Part shown: positions 14,162-21,852 of the stretch, one piece after another
Position numbering within the stretch: position 1 is the stretch's first letter
Layout: each line of letters opens with the position of its first letter
DNA from: JBEIFW01 sp044370695
Lineage (GTDB): Bacteria; Actinomycetota; Acidimicrobiia; Acidimicrobiales; Ilumatobacteraceae
Direction of reading: 5' to 3'
DNA length: 22,409 nucleotides
NCBI GenBank assembly: GCA_044370695.1
Contig: JBILVB010000047.1
Location: 1 to 22,409, forward strand
Notes under the pieces: generated by a model
Told to the model about the DNA's origin: nothing
The model's input: the letters and a program-made list of their open reading frames with translations, nothing else
The model's database searches: none
Translations under genes and position numbers: made by a program

Positions 14162-15136
14162 ATGACCGTGCCCAACCCCGTGCCCCGGGATGCCCGCATC
14201 TTCGTCGCCGGTCATCGTGGTCTGGTCGGCTCCGCCATCGTGCGTCGCCTCGAAGGGGCCGGGTACACGAACCTGCTCCTCGCCACCCGCGAGCAGCTCG
14301 ACCTGCGGGATCAGGCTGCGGTCACCTACTGGTTCAAGGCGAACCGCCCCGAGTACGTCTACCTCGTGGCCGGCACGGTGGGTGGCATCCTGGCGAACAG
14401 CACCCGACCGGCGGAGTTCCTCTACGACAACATGATGATCCACGCCACCGTGGTCCACGCCTCGCACCAGTTCGCGGTGCGCAAGCTGTTGTATCTCGGC
14501 TCGTCGTGCATCTACCCCCGCCACGCGCATCAGCCCATCACCGAAGACCAGCTCCTCACCGGCCCGCTCGAGCCCACCAACGAGGCCTACGCGCTGGCCA
14601 AGATCGCCGGGATCAAGCTGTGCCAGAGCTACCGACGCCAGTACGGCTGCAACTTCGTGTCGGCCATGCCCACCAACCTGTACGGCCCCGGCGACAACTT
14701 CGATCTCACGTCGTCTCACGTACTGCCGGCGTTGATCCGCAAGTTCCACGACGCCAAGGTCGCCGGCCGGCGCGAGGTCGAGGTCTGGGGCACGGGATCG
14801 GCGATGCGCGAGTTCCTCCACGTCGACGATCTCGCCGACGCCTGCGCGTTCCTGATGGACCGGTACGAGGCGGACGAGCATGTCAACGTCGGCTCCGGCT
14901 ACGACGTGTCGATACGCACGCTCGCCGAGACGGTTCGCGCTGCGGTCCACCCCACCGCCGAGCTGGTGTTCGACACCAGCAAGCCCGACGGCATGCCCCG
15001 CAAGCTCCTCGATTCGAGCCGGTTGCTCGGCCTCGGCTGGCGTCCCCGCATCGAGCTGGCCGACGGCATCGCCAGCACCTACGCCTGGTTCCTCGGCCAG
15101 GACGAGGCCTCCCTGCGGTTGTCGACGAGGGCATGA
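14162..15136 (+). CDS. fcl: GDP-L-fucose synthase
   Basis: NADPH-dependent epimerase-reductase that turns GDP-4-keto-6-deoxymannose into GDP-L-fucose, a donor for surface glycans. The 324 residues form an extended short-chain dehydrogenase: dinucleotide motif GHRGLVG (17-23), the family block VGGILANSTRPAEFLYDN (73-90), SSCIYP (114-119, catalytic Ser and Cys), YALAK (Tyr143, Lys147), and SSHVLPALIRKFHDA with His186 as the likely acid. EFLHVDDLADAC (217-228) is also typical. All catalytic residues are present. The partner GDP-mannose 4,6-dehydratase (gmd) is not in the window, so the substrate source is elsewhere. The gene is on the opposite strand to its ribosomal neighbours and its end lies 19 bases from that of truA. 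Confidence 0.94.
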   Translation: MTVPNPVPRDARIFVAGHRGLVGSAIVRRLEGAGYTNLLLATREQLDLRDQAAVTYWFKANRPEYVYLVAGTVGGILANSTRPAEFLYDNMMIHATVVHASHQFAVRKLLYLGSSCIYPRHAHQPITEDQLLTGPLEPTNEAYALAKIAGIKLCQSYRRQYGCNFVSAMPTNLYGPGDNFDLTSSHVLPALIRKFHDAKVAGRREVEVWGTGSAMREFLHVDDLADACAFLMDRYEADEHVNVGSGYDVSIRTLAETVRAAVHPTAELVFDTSKPDGMPRKLLDSSRLLGLGWRPRIELADGIASTYAWFLGQDEASLRLSTRA

Positions 15137-15155
15137 TCGGGAGGCCGACGACCCG

Positions 15156-15926
15156 TCACGGCTCGCCGGCCGGCGGGTAGCCCACCTCCCACAGGCACAG
15201 CCCGTGCGCAGGCGCGACCGGGCCGGCGGCCCCACGGTCGCAGGCCCGCAGGATCGAGCGCATCTCCCCGGGGGAACGCCGGCCTCGACCGGCCTCCACC
15301 AGCGTGCCCACGATCGAGCGCACCATGTTGTGGCAGAACGCATTCGCCCGTATCTCGAACCGCACGACGCCGTCACCCATCGGTGACCAGTGGGCCTCGA
15401 GCACCCGGCGCACCAGCGACATCGCCGCACCCGCCTCCCCCTTGGGTCGGCGGCAGAACGAGCTGAAGTCGTGCTCGCCCACGAAGGCGTCGGACGCCAA
15501 CCGCAGCAGGTCGAGATCGAGTGGGTCGGCGACGTGCCAGGCCGTGCGCGCCAGGAACGGGTCGGGCGTCTCCCGATTCAGGATCGTGTAGCGGTACCGG
15601 CGCCAACGGGCGGAGAACCGCGCATCGAAACCGTCGGCTGCCCACTCGGCACTGCGGATCACCAGGCCAGGGGCACAGAGCCGATTCACGCTTCGCTGCA
15701 ACCGGGAGAGATCCACTGCAGCGGGTGGAGCCGGGAACGACACCACCTGCCCCCAGGCGTGCACCCCGGCATCGGTCCGGCCGGCCCCGGTCAGCGCGAC
15801 GGGGTGGCGCACCACACGCTCGATGGCCTCCCGCAGTGTGCCTGCGACGGTGACCACACCCGGATTCTCGGCAAAGCCGTGGAACGCAGCGCCGTCGTAG
15901 GCGACGAGGAGACGGGCGACGGGCAC
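15156..15926 (-). CDS. truA: tRNA pseudouridine(38-40) synthase
   Basis: Makes pseudouridine at positions 38-40 of the tRNA anticodon arm. The 256-residue protein has the catalytic block GAGRTDAGVHAWGQ with Asp52, the SARWRRYRYTILN strand (about 104-116), HDFSSFCRR, and NAFCHNMVRSIVGTLVEAGRG near the end, all in family order. The GTG start at 15926 lies directly before the first strand (VARLLVAYDG). TAGGCT stands 8 bases upstream and no Shine-Dalgarno is visible, so it may have its own near-leaderless message. It sits downstream of rplQ, a common actinobacterial position, beyond a hairpin terminator. Confidence 0.97.
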   Translation of the reverse strand: MPVARLLVAYDGAAFHGFAENPGVVTVAGTLREAIERVVRHPVALTGAGRTDAGVHAWGQVVSFPAPPAAVDLSRLQRSVNRLCAPGLVIRSAEWAADGFDARFSARWRRYRYTILNRETPDPFLARTAWHVADPLDLDLLRLASDAFVGEHDFSSFCRRPKGEAGAAMSLVRRVLEAHWSPMGDGVVRFEIRANAFCHNMVRSIVGTLVEAGRGRRSPGEMRSILRACDRGAAGPVAPAHGLCLWEVGYPPAGEP

Positions 15927-15934
15927 CGCTGGCG

Positions 15935-15940
15935 AGCCTA
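15935..15940 (-). promoter_or_regulatory. candidate -10 (TAGGCT) for truA
   Basis: Minus-strand TAGGCT is 8 bases before the GTG start of truA and just beyond the rplQ terminator hairpin. This fits a separate promoter with a near-leaderless transcript. Confidence 0.4.
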
Positions 15941-15969
15941 GGGCGCCGCGCCGGACGAAGCGTCGGAAA

Positions 15970-16005
15970 CGACGAAGGCCGACCCGCGAAGGGCCGGCCT
16001 CGTCG
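15970..16005 (-). terminator. intrinsic-type terminator after rplQ
   Basis: A long inverted repeat with arms CGACGA/GGCCG/CCC, one bulge and one mismatch, and a five-base loop (GCGAA on the plus strand). It begins 18 bases past the rplQ stop and is followed on the minus strand by a short TTT. The T tract is poor, as is usual in GC-rich actinobacteria. It would end, or attenuate, the ribosomal operon before truA. Confidence 0.65.
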
Positions 16006-16023
16006 TCGGGGAACTCGCTTCGG

Positions 16024-16395
16024 TCAGACCAGTTCGATCCGAGCCATCGGCGCGTTGTCGCCGTGACGGGGGCCGAGCTTGTAGATCCGGGTGTACCCGC
16101 CGGGCCGTTCGGCGTATCGGGGGGCGATGTCGTTCACGAGCTTGTGCGTCATCTCGCGATCGCCCAGGTAACCCTGGATCTGGCGGAGCCGGTGCACACG
16201 CATCGGGTCGCCCTCGGTCGCCTTCTTGCCCTTGGTGATCAGCTTCTCGGCGATCGGGCGCAGCGCCTTGGCCTTCGCCTCGGTGGTGACGATCGCCTCG
16301 GCGGCGAAAAGAGACGCAGCGAGGTTCGCCATCATCAGCCGCTGATGGGCAGCGTCCCCGCCGAAACGGCGGGCCTTGCGCGGGGTAGCAGGCAT
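16024..16395 (-). CDS. rplQ: 50S ribosomal protein L17
   Basis: Large-subunit protein near the exit tunnel. The 123 residues show the family pattern RRFGGDAAHQRLMMANLAASLF (about 10-31), IVTTEAKAKALRPIAEKLIT (about 35-54), a basic loop, and the C-terminal GGYTRIYKLGPRHGDNAPMARIELV. The ATG has GAGGAG 5 bases upstream and follows the rpoA stop by 12 bases. It is the last gene before the hairpin. Confidence 0.98.
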   Translation of the reverse strand: MPATPRKARRFGGDAAHQRLMMANLAASLFAAEAIVTTEAKAKALRPIAEKLITKGKKATEGDPMRVHRLRQIQGYLGDREMTHKLVNDIAPRYAERPGGYTRIYKLGPRHGDNAPMARIELV

Positions 16396-16407
16396 GGTGT
16401 CTCCTCG

Positions 16408-17340
16408 TCAGCCCCGGAGCGACAGGCCGCGCTCGTCGAGCTTGGCCTTCACCTCGTCGAGCGACTTCTGTCCGAAGTTGGTGATGTTCAACAGGTCTTC
16501 CTCGGTCTTCGTGAGGAGTTCCCCGATGGAGTTGATCTGGGCGCGCTTCAGGCAGTTGCGCGGCCGCTCGGAGAGGTCGAGGTCTTCGATCGGCAGGTCC
16601 AGGTCGGGGGACGCCGACGCAACACCGGGCGCCTCGCCGAGTTCGAGACCCTGCGGGTGCTCGGACAGACCGGCGATCAGGTCGGCCAGAGAGCGCAGCG
16701 TCGCACCGGCCGACGCCAACGCCTCCCGCGGGGTGATGGAGCCGTCGGTCTCGATGTCGAGCACGAGCCGGTCGAAGTTCGTCGACTGCTCGACCCGGGT
16801 GGGCTCGACTTCGAACGTGACCCGGCGGATCGGCGAGAAGATCGCGTCGATCGGGATGACCCCAATCGTGCGGTTCTGCACCTCCCGGTCGGCCGAGAGG
16901 TAGCCGCGGCCACGCTCGACGGTGAGGTCGACCGCAAGTCGTGCCTTGCCGTTCAGCGTGGCGATGTGGAGGTCGGGGTTGAGGATCTCCACCTCGGACG
17001 GCGTACGGATGTCGCCAGCGGTCACCCGAGCCGGGCCCCGCATGTCCAGCCGGATGATCACCGGCTCGTCGGTGACCGACGTGAGCACGATGTCCTTGAG
17101 GTTGAGGATGACGTCGGTGACGTCCTCCGTGACGCCGGCGATCGTGTCGAACTCGTGGAGGGCATCGTCGAACCGCACGGTCGTAACGGCAGCCCCCGGG
17201 ATCGACGACAGCAGGGTGCGCCGCAGCGAGTTACCGATCGTGTAACCGAAGCCGGGCTCGAGGGGACCGACGGCGAACCGCTGCCGGTTCGCCTCCTCGT
17301 CGGATACCGCCTCGATGATGGGACGTTGGATGACGAGCAT
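16408..17340 (-). CDS. rpoA: DNA-directed RNA polymerase subunit alpha
   Basis: Assembles the RNA polymerase core and contacts upstream promoter DNA and activators. The 310 residues include the N-terminal dimerisation domain with GPLEPGFGYTIGNSLRRTLLSS (about 25-46) and the insert domain through about 230. An acidic linker (about 232-258) leads to the C-terminal domain RPRNCLKRAQINSIGELL and ITNFGQKSLDEVKAKL. The Arg and NCLK of this last block correspond to the E. coli UP-element-binding surface around Arg265. The start ATG has GAGGT 5 bases upstream, overlapping the rpsD stop. Length is slightly short for Actinomycetota (usually 330-350), mostly through a short tail. Confidence 0.98.
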   Translation of the reverse strand: MLVIQRPIIEAVSDEEANRQRFAVGPLEPGFGYTIGNSLRRTLLSSIPGAAVTTVRFDDALHEFDTIAGVTEDVTDVILNLKDIVLTSVTDEPVIIRLDMRGPARVTAGDIRTPSEVEILNPDLHIATLNGKARLAVDLTVERGRGYLSADREVQNRTIGVIPIDAIFSPIRRVTFEVEPTRVEQSTNFDRLVLDIETDGSITPREALASAGATLRSLADLIAGLSEHPQGLELGEAPGVASASPDLDLPIEDLDLSERPRNCLKRAQINSIGELLTKTEEDLLNITNFGQKSLDEVKAKLDERGLSLRG

Positions 17341-17348
17341 CGGCTACC

Positions 17349-17975
17349 TCACTTCGAGTAGAGCTCGACGATGAGCTGCTCACGCACCGGCACGTCGATC
17401 TGGGCCCGGATCGGGAGCTCGCGCACGGTGACCTGCTTGCCGCCGTCGCCGCCGTCGAGCCAGGCCGGGAGCTGGCGGTCGAGGGTGTCGATGTTGTTGC
17501 GAACGATGATCATCGCCCCGCCCTTGGGGGACAGGCTGACGACGTCACCCTTGCGGAGCTGGTAGCTCGGGATCGTGACCCGCTTGCCGTTCACCTTCAC
17601 GTGGCCGTGACGCACCAGTTGGCGGGCCTGAGAACGGCTCGAACCCCACGAGGCGCGGAAGGCGACGTTGTCGATACGGGTCTCGAGGAGCATCAGGAGG
17701 TTCTCGCCCGTCACGCCCTGACGGCGGACCGCTTCGGCGTAGGTCTTGCGGAACTGCTTTTCGAGCACGCCGTAGATCCGCCGAGCCTTCTGCTTCTCAC
17801 GCAGCTGCGCAAGGTACTCGGAGCCCTGGCTCCGGCGCGCCCGACCGTGGTCGCCCGGAGGGTACGGGCGGCGCTCGATCGGGCACTTGGCGGTGTCGCA
17901 CTTGGTGCCCTTGAGGAAGAGCTTCATGCGCTCGCGGCGGCACAGCTTGCAGACGGGACCCGTGTAGCGAGCCAT
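17349..17975 (-). CDS. rpsD: 30S ribosomal protein S4, zinc-binding form
   Basis: Primary 16S rRNA-binding protein, assembly initiator and translational-fidelity factor. The 208 residues start MARYTGPVCKLCRRER and keep four cysteines (Cys9, 12, 26, 31) in C-x2-C-x13-C-x4-C, the zinc-binding form. The S4 RNA-binding domain follows with RIDNVAFRASWGSSRSQARQ and LVRHGHVKVNGKRVTIPSY (about 97-138). GGAGGG within the end of rpsK is 8 bases before the ATG, and the genes are 3 bases apart. Confidence 0.98.
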   Translation of the reverse strand: MARYTGPVCKLCRRERMKLFLKGTKCDTAKCPIERRPYPPGDHGRARRSQGSEYLAQLREKQKARRIYGVLEKQFRKTYAEAVRRQGVTGENLLMLLETRIDNVAFRASWGSSRSQARQLVRHGHVKVNGKRVTIPSYQLRKGDVVSLSPKGGAMIIVRNNIDTLDRQLPAWLDGGDGGKQVTVRELPIRAQIDVPVREQLIVELYSK

Positions 17976-17978
17976 GGC

Positions 17979-18377
17979 TCAGACCCTCCGACGCTTCGGC
18001 TGGCGGCACCCGTTGTGGGGCACGGGGGTGACGTCCTTGATGCCGGCGATCTCGATCCCGGCGTTCTGGATCGATCGGATCGCCGTCTCCCGACCGGATC
18101 CTGGGCCCTTGACGAGCACCTCGACCTTGCGCAGGCCGTGCTCCATCGCCGCCTTGGCCGCCTTCTCCGCGGCGAGCTGCGCTGCGAACGGGGTCGACTT
18201 GCGGGAGCCCTTGAACCCGACGTTGCCGGCGGACGCCCACGACAGGACGTTGCCCTCGGCGTCGGTGATCGACACGATCGTGTTGTTGAACGACGACTTG
18301 ATGTGCGCCACGCCGTAGGTGACGTTCTTGCGTTCCTTCTTGCGGGGGCGACGGCCACCCGGCTTCGGCTTGGCCAC
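17979..18377 (-). CDS. rpsK: 30S ribosomal protein S11
   Basis: Platform protein of the small subunit. The 132 residues have a basic N-terminus (AKPKPGGRRPRKKERKNV), then AHIKSSFNNTIVSITDAEGN (about 25-44), GFKGSRKSTPFAAQLAAE, VKGPGSGRETAIRS, and the signature end DVTPVPHNGCRQPKRRRV. The GTG at 18377 is chosen because GAGGAAG, overlapping the rpsM stop, lies 5 bases upstream; the frame continues upstream only as shadow of rpsM. Confidence 0.98.
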   Translation of the reverse strand: MAKPKPGGRRPRKKERKNVTYGVAHIKSSFNNTIVSITDAEGNVLSWASAGNVGFKGSRKSTPFAAQLAAEKAAKAAMEHGLRKVEVLVKGPGSGRETAIRSIQNAGIEIAGIKDVTPVPHNGCRQPKRRRV

Positions 18378-18379
18378 GG

Positions 18380-18760
18380 CTACTTCCTCACAGCCTTCTT
18401 CTTGTTGGCGACGGTCTTCTTGGGGCCCTTGCGGGTTCGGGCGTTGGTGTGGGTGCGCTGGCCACGCACGGGGAGGCCCTTGCGGTGCCGGATCCCCTGG
18501 TAGCAGCCGATTTCGATCTTGCGCCGGATGTCCTGGGCGACGTCGCGCCGGAGGTCGCCTTCGACCTTCAGGTTCGCATCGACCCACCCTCGGATGCGGT
18601 TCACTTCCTCTTCGGTGAGGTTGCGCACCCGCGTGTTTGGGTCGATCCCGAGCGCCGCGCACAGCTGCTGCGCCGTCGTACGACCGATGCCGTAGATGTA
18701 GGTGAGCGAGATCTCGAGCCGCTTCTCGCGGGGGATGTCGACACCGGAGATACGTGCCAT
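18380..18760 (-). CDS. rpsM: 30S ribosomal protein S13
   Basis: Small-subunit head protein that contacts the large subunit and P-site tRNA. The 126 residues begin MARISGVDIPREKRLEISLTYIYGIG and contain the helix-two-turn-helix region (about 14-62), CYQGIRHRKGLPVRGQRTHTNARTRKG (about 85-112) and a Lys-rich tail that reaches the tRNA. GGAAGG is 5 bases upstream of the ATG, right after the rpmJ stop. Confidence 0.98.
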   Translation of the reverse strand: MARISGVDIPREKRLEISLTYIYGIGRTTAQQLCAALGIDPNTRVRNLTEEEVNRIRGWVDANLKVEGDLRRDVAQDIRRKIEIGCYQGIRHRKGLPVRGQRTHTNARTRKGPKKTVANKKKAVRK

Positions 18761-18771
18761 ACGTGCCTTCC

Positions 18772-18885
18772 TCAGCCCTGCCGCTGCTTGTGGCGCGGGT
18801 TCTCACAGATGACCATCACGCGGCCGTGCCGGCGGATGACCTTGCATTTCTCACAGATCGCTTTGACGCTCGGTCGAACTTTCAT
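18772..18885 (-). CDS. rpmJ: 50S ribosomal protein L36, zinc-binding form
   Basis: A 37-residue protein: MKVRPSVKAICEKCKVIRR followed by HGRVMVICENPRHKQRQG. It keeps the zinc ligands Cys11, Cys14, Cys27 and His32, so it is the zinc-dependent (C+) form. It lies 11 bases before rpsM. Upstream, the 154 bases to map hold no coding sequence; infA, which usually sits there, is missing. Confidence 0.97.
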   Translation of the reverse strand: MKVRPSVKAICEKCKVIRRHGRVMVICENPRHKQRQG

Positions 18886-19039
18886 CGCTGGCTCGCTCTG
18901 GTCGTGGTTGATCTCCCCGCACGGTGGGCCGGGGCCCGTAGCGAGGAACGTGGACTCGGGCCGGGAACGCGAAGGCGAAGCCGGTCACAGGGCCGGGGAG
19001 CGATGCTACTGCCGCTCGGTCGCGCAATCCACTCGCCGG
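18886..19039 (-). other. map-rpmJ intergenic region lacking infA
   Basis: This 154-base stretch lies inside an otherwise tightly packed operon. None of the minus-strand frames resembles translation initiation factor IF-1, which needs about 72 codons. A TAGCAT (minus strand, 19008-19003) preceded at 17 bases by the poor -35 match TGGATT could be an internal promoter for rpmJ-rplQ, but support is weak. Confidence 0.6.
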
Positions 19040-19840
19040 TCATGGGCGGGTGAGGACCTCGGGCCCGTGGTCGGTGACGGCCACCGTGTGCTCGCTGTGG
19101 GCTGACCACGAACCGTCGTTCGTGCGGACCGTCCAACCGTCGCGTTCGGTGAACGTGCTGCCACCTCCAAGGGTGAACATCGGCTCGATGGCGAGCACGC
19201 TGCCGATCACCAACGGCCGGCCCTGTCCCGGTCGGCCTTGGTTCGGCACCAACGGCTCCTCGTGCATGGCCTGCCCGATGCCGTGGCCGCCATAGTCCTC
19301 GACGATTCCGACGGACCGGCGGGCGGCGACCTCGGCGACGGCACAGCCGATGTCACCGACGTGGTTCCCGGCACGCATCGCCGCAACCGCGGCGGCGAGT
19401 GCCTCGTCGACGGCAGCGAGCAGCCGCTCCACCCGCTCGGGAACGGAGCCGACTGCAGCACTGAACGCCGCATCACCGTGCCAACCCTCGACGACCGCTC
19501 CGCAGTCGATGCTGACGACGTCGCCCTCGGCGAGGAGCACGGTCGGCGACGGGATGCCGTGCACGACCACGTCGTTCACCGATGCACAGATCACCGCCGG
19601 GTAGCCGTGGTAGCCGAGGAAGTTCGACGTTGCGCCCCGCCGTGCGAGCACCTCGCGCGCGATCGAGTCGAGCGCCGCGGTCGACACGCCGGGGCGCAAC
19701 GCTCGCCGGAGCTCCTCGTGCATCTCGGCGACGACGCGGCCGGCCCGACGCATGATGCGCAGCTCGTCGGCACTCCTCGCGGTCACCGGGCGGAGCCCAG
19801 CCGAGCGACGGGCGACGACACGAGCACGTCCGCGGCTCAC
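19040..19840 (-). CDS. map: methionine aminopeptidase, type I
   Basis: Removes the initiator methionine from new proteins with two metal ions. The pita-bread fold is marked by LGYHGYPAVICASVNDVVVHGIP (substrate His in YHGYP), the metal ligands in VSIDCGAVVEGWHGDAAF (two Asp), GHGIGQAMHEEP (His), IGSVLAIEPMF (Glu), and SAHSEHTVAV (last Glu). All five ligands are visible. The start is ambiguous: GTG at 19840 overlaps the adk stop (GTGA) and has GGAG 9 bases upstream, giving 266 residues with an Arg-rich extension. GTG at 19786 gives 248 residues and matches the usual family beginning (ARSADELRIMRRAGRVVAE). Confidence 0.96.
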   Translation of the reverse strand: MSRGRARVVARRSAGLRPVTARSADELRIMRRAGRVVAEMHEELRRALRPGVSTAALDSIAREVLARRGATSNFLGYHGYPAVICASVNDVVVHGIPSPTVLLAEGDVVSIDCGAVVEGWHGDAAFSAAVGSVPERVERLLAAVDEALAAAVAAMRAGNHVGDIGCAVAEVAARRSVGIVEDYGGHGIGQAMHEEPLVPNQGRPGQGRPLVIGSVLAIEPMFTLGGGSTFTERDGWTVRTNDGSWSAHSEHTVAVTDHGPEVLTRP

Positions 19841-20505
19841 GACGTGGCGCTCCGCGACGTCTCGATCGCCGTGATGAGGCGACGCAGCACGTCGTTCGGG
19901 TTGCCCACGCCGTCGACGACGACGAGCTCGTCGCGGCGTCGGTAGAACTCCATCAGCGGGGAGGTCTGGCTCTCGTACAGGTCGAGTCGCTGGTTGATCG
20001 CGTCCTCGGTGTCGTCGGCGCGCTGGACCACGTCGCCTCCGCAGAAGTCGCAGATCCACGGATTCGCTTCGTGACCGGTCGCGGCGTAGATGTGCCCACA
20101 CACGTTGCACACCCGGCGGGCGGCGAGGCGCTGCAGGACGAGCTCACGCGGTACGTGGAGGTCCACGCACAAGTCGATCGGTCGCGCGGCCGTGATCTCG
20201 ACCAGGGCGGCCGCTTGGGGAACCGTTCGGGGGAACCCGTCGAGGATGTACCCCCGGGTCCTGGTGTCGTCCTTGCCGAGGCGGTCGGCGACGACGCCGA
20301 TGATGACCTCGTCGGGCACGAGACCTCCGGTGTCCATGATCGCTTTGGCCCGGCGCCCGAGCGGCGTGCCCTCCCGCACCGCGGCTCGGAGCATGTCGCC
20401 GGTCGAGATGTGAGGAACCACGTAATGCCGTGACAGGCGGACGCACTGCGTTCCCTTACCCGCCCCCTGGCGCCCCAGCATGATCAGCCGGACGCCGGGT
20501 ATCAC
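19837..20505 (-). CDS. adk: adenylate kinase, zinc-binding LID form
   Basis: Catalyses AMP + ATP to 2 ADP. The 222 residues contain the P-loop GRQGAGKGTQ (about 11-20), HISTGDMLRAAV, GYILDGFPRTVPQA, and a LID with two cysteine pairs (CNVC and CDFC), the structural zinc site common in Gram-positives. The GTG start overlaps the secY stop as GTGA, with AGGGG 8 bases upstream; the open frame further upstream is shadow of secY. The position between secY and map is canonical. Confidence 0.97.
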   Translation of the reverse strand: MIPGVRLIMLGRQGAGKGTQCVRLSRHYVVPHISTGDMLRAAVREGTPLGRRAKAIMDTGGLVPDEVIIGVVADRLGKDDTRTRGYILDGFPRTVPQAAALVEITAARPIDLCVDLHVPRELVLQRLAARRVCNVCGHIYAATGHEANPWICDFCGGDVVQRADDTEDAINQRLDLYESQTSPLMEFYRRRDELVVVDGVGNPNDVLRRLITAIETSRSATS

Positions 20506-21806
20506 TTGAGGAACCCCTCGTAGTTCCTCAGCATCAACTGGCTGTCCACCTGCTTCATCGTCTCGAGCGTCACACCGACTGCGATCAGCACGGTCGTGCC
20601 GCCGAAGGGGAACTGCCGGGTGCTGAAGATGATCTGCACGATCGACGGCAGGATGGCGATCGCAGCGATGAACAACGCCCCGGGCAGCGTGATGCGATTC
20701 AGGATCTTCGCGAGGTACCGCTCGGTCTGCGGGCCAGGACGGATCCCGGGGATGAAGCCGCCCTGCTTGCGGATCTGGTCGGCCTGCTTCACCGGGTCGA
20801 AGGCGATCGCGTTGTAGAAGTACGCGAATCCCAAGATCATCAGGGCGAACAGGACGATGTGGACCCACGACGTGTAATCGAGGATGTAGTTGTCGACGAA
20901 GGTCTGCAGCCAACTCCACTGCACCACGTTGGCGACGAGCGCCGGCAGCAGCAGCACGGACGAGGCGAAGATGATCGGGACCACGCCGGCTTGGTTGACC
21001 TTCAACGGGATGTACGTGCTCTGCCCGCCGTACATGCGGCGACCGACGACCCGCTTGGCGAACTGCACCGGTATGCGTCGTTGACCCTGCTCGATGAACA
21101 CGATCGCCACCAGCGTGACGAGTGAGATGGCGACGAGCACCGCGAAGGCTGCGAACTGCGACTCTTTCAAGATGGCGTAATAGCTGAAGGGCAGCGACGA
21201 CACCACGGACGCAAGGATCATGATGGACATGCCGTTGCCGATCCCGCGCTGCGTGATCAGTTCGCCCATCCACATGAGCAGGCAGGTGCCGGCGACCAGG
21301 GTCAGCACGCACAGCAACACCCGGTTCAGCGGGAAGCCCGGGAGGAGCACGACCGTGGGGGCCTGCTGCCCACCGAGGAGCGAAGCGCCCGCGCCCCGGC
21401 CGAACAGGAAGGTGAGACCGGTCGCCTGCAGCACCGCGATACCGATGGTCAGGTAGCGGGTCCACTGCGTGATCTTGCGCTGTCCTACGGCGCCCTGGTT
21501 CTGCCATTCCTCGAGCTTCGGGATCACCACCCCGAGGATCTGCATGATGATCGACGAGGTGATGTACGGCATGATGCCGAGCGCGAAGATGGCGAACTGG
21601 CTGAGTGCGCCCCCCGAGAACAAGTTGAGGAAGCCCAGCGTCCCCTGCTGTTCGGCGGTGCGCTGCAACTGCTTGACCGCTTGGTAGTCGATGCCCGGGA
21701 CCGGGATGTGCGCACCGATGCGGTACAGAACGACCATCAGCAGGGTGAACAGGATCTTGTTGCGGAGATCCGCCACCTTGAAGACGTTGGTCACGCTCGA
21801 CAGCAC
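20502..21806 (-). CDS. secY: preprotein translocase subunit SecY
   Basis: Channel subunit of the SecYEG translocon in the cytoplasmic membrane. The 434 residues have about ten hydrophobic helices, beginning LRNKILFTLLMVVLYRIGAHIPVPGID (helix 1, about 15-41), then the plug region SGGALSQFAIFALGIMPYITSSIIMQ (about 65-90) and VIPKLEEWQNQG. The conserved cytosolic loop EQGQRRIPVQFAKR (about 229-242) and the late FNAIAFDP-like segment YFYNAIAFDPVKQADQIRKQGGFIPGIRPG match the family. The GTG start has AAGGAG 5 bases upstream. Confidence 0.98.
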   Translation of the reverse strand: MLSSVTNVFKVADLRNKILFTLLMVVLYRIGAHIPVPGIDYQAVKQLQRTAEQQGTLGFLNLFSGGALSQFAIFALGIMPYITSSIIMQILGVVIPKLEEWQNQGAVGQRKITQWTRYLTIGIAVLQATGLTFLFGRGAGASLLGGQQAPTVVLLPGFPLNRVLLCVLTLVAGTCLLMWMGELITQRGIGNGMSIMILASVVSSLPFSYYAILKESQFAAFAVLVAISLVTLVAIVFIEQGQRRIPVQFAKRVVGRRMYGGQSTYIPLKVNQAGVVPIIFASSVLLLPALVANVVQWSWLQTFVDNYILDYTSWVHIVLFALMILGFAYFYNAIAFDPVKQADQIRKQGGFIPGIRPGPQTERYLAKILNRITLPGALFIAAIAILPSIVQIIFSTRQFPFGGTTVLIAVGVTLETMKQVDSQLMLRNYEGFLK

Positions 21807-21852
21807 GCCGGCTCCTTGGTCGCAGTCGGTGATCGGCGCCGGGACAGCGGCG

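Noticed and set aside
15166..15180. Palindrome CGCCGGCCGGCG near the end of truA as a terminator
   Set aside because: It lies within the truA coding end, has no loop or T tract, and such GC palindromes are expected by composition.
18882..19136. Small minus-strand frame of 84 codons covering the infA position
   Set aside because: It mostly overlaps map in another frame, is Arg/Pro-rich, and has no IF-1 features such as an OB-fold pattern.
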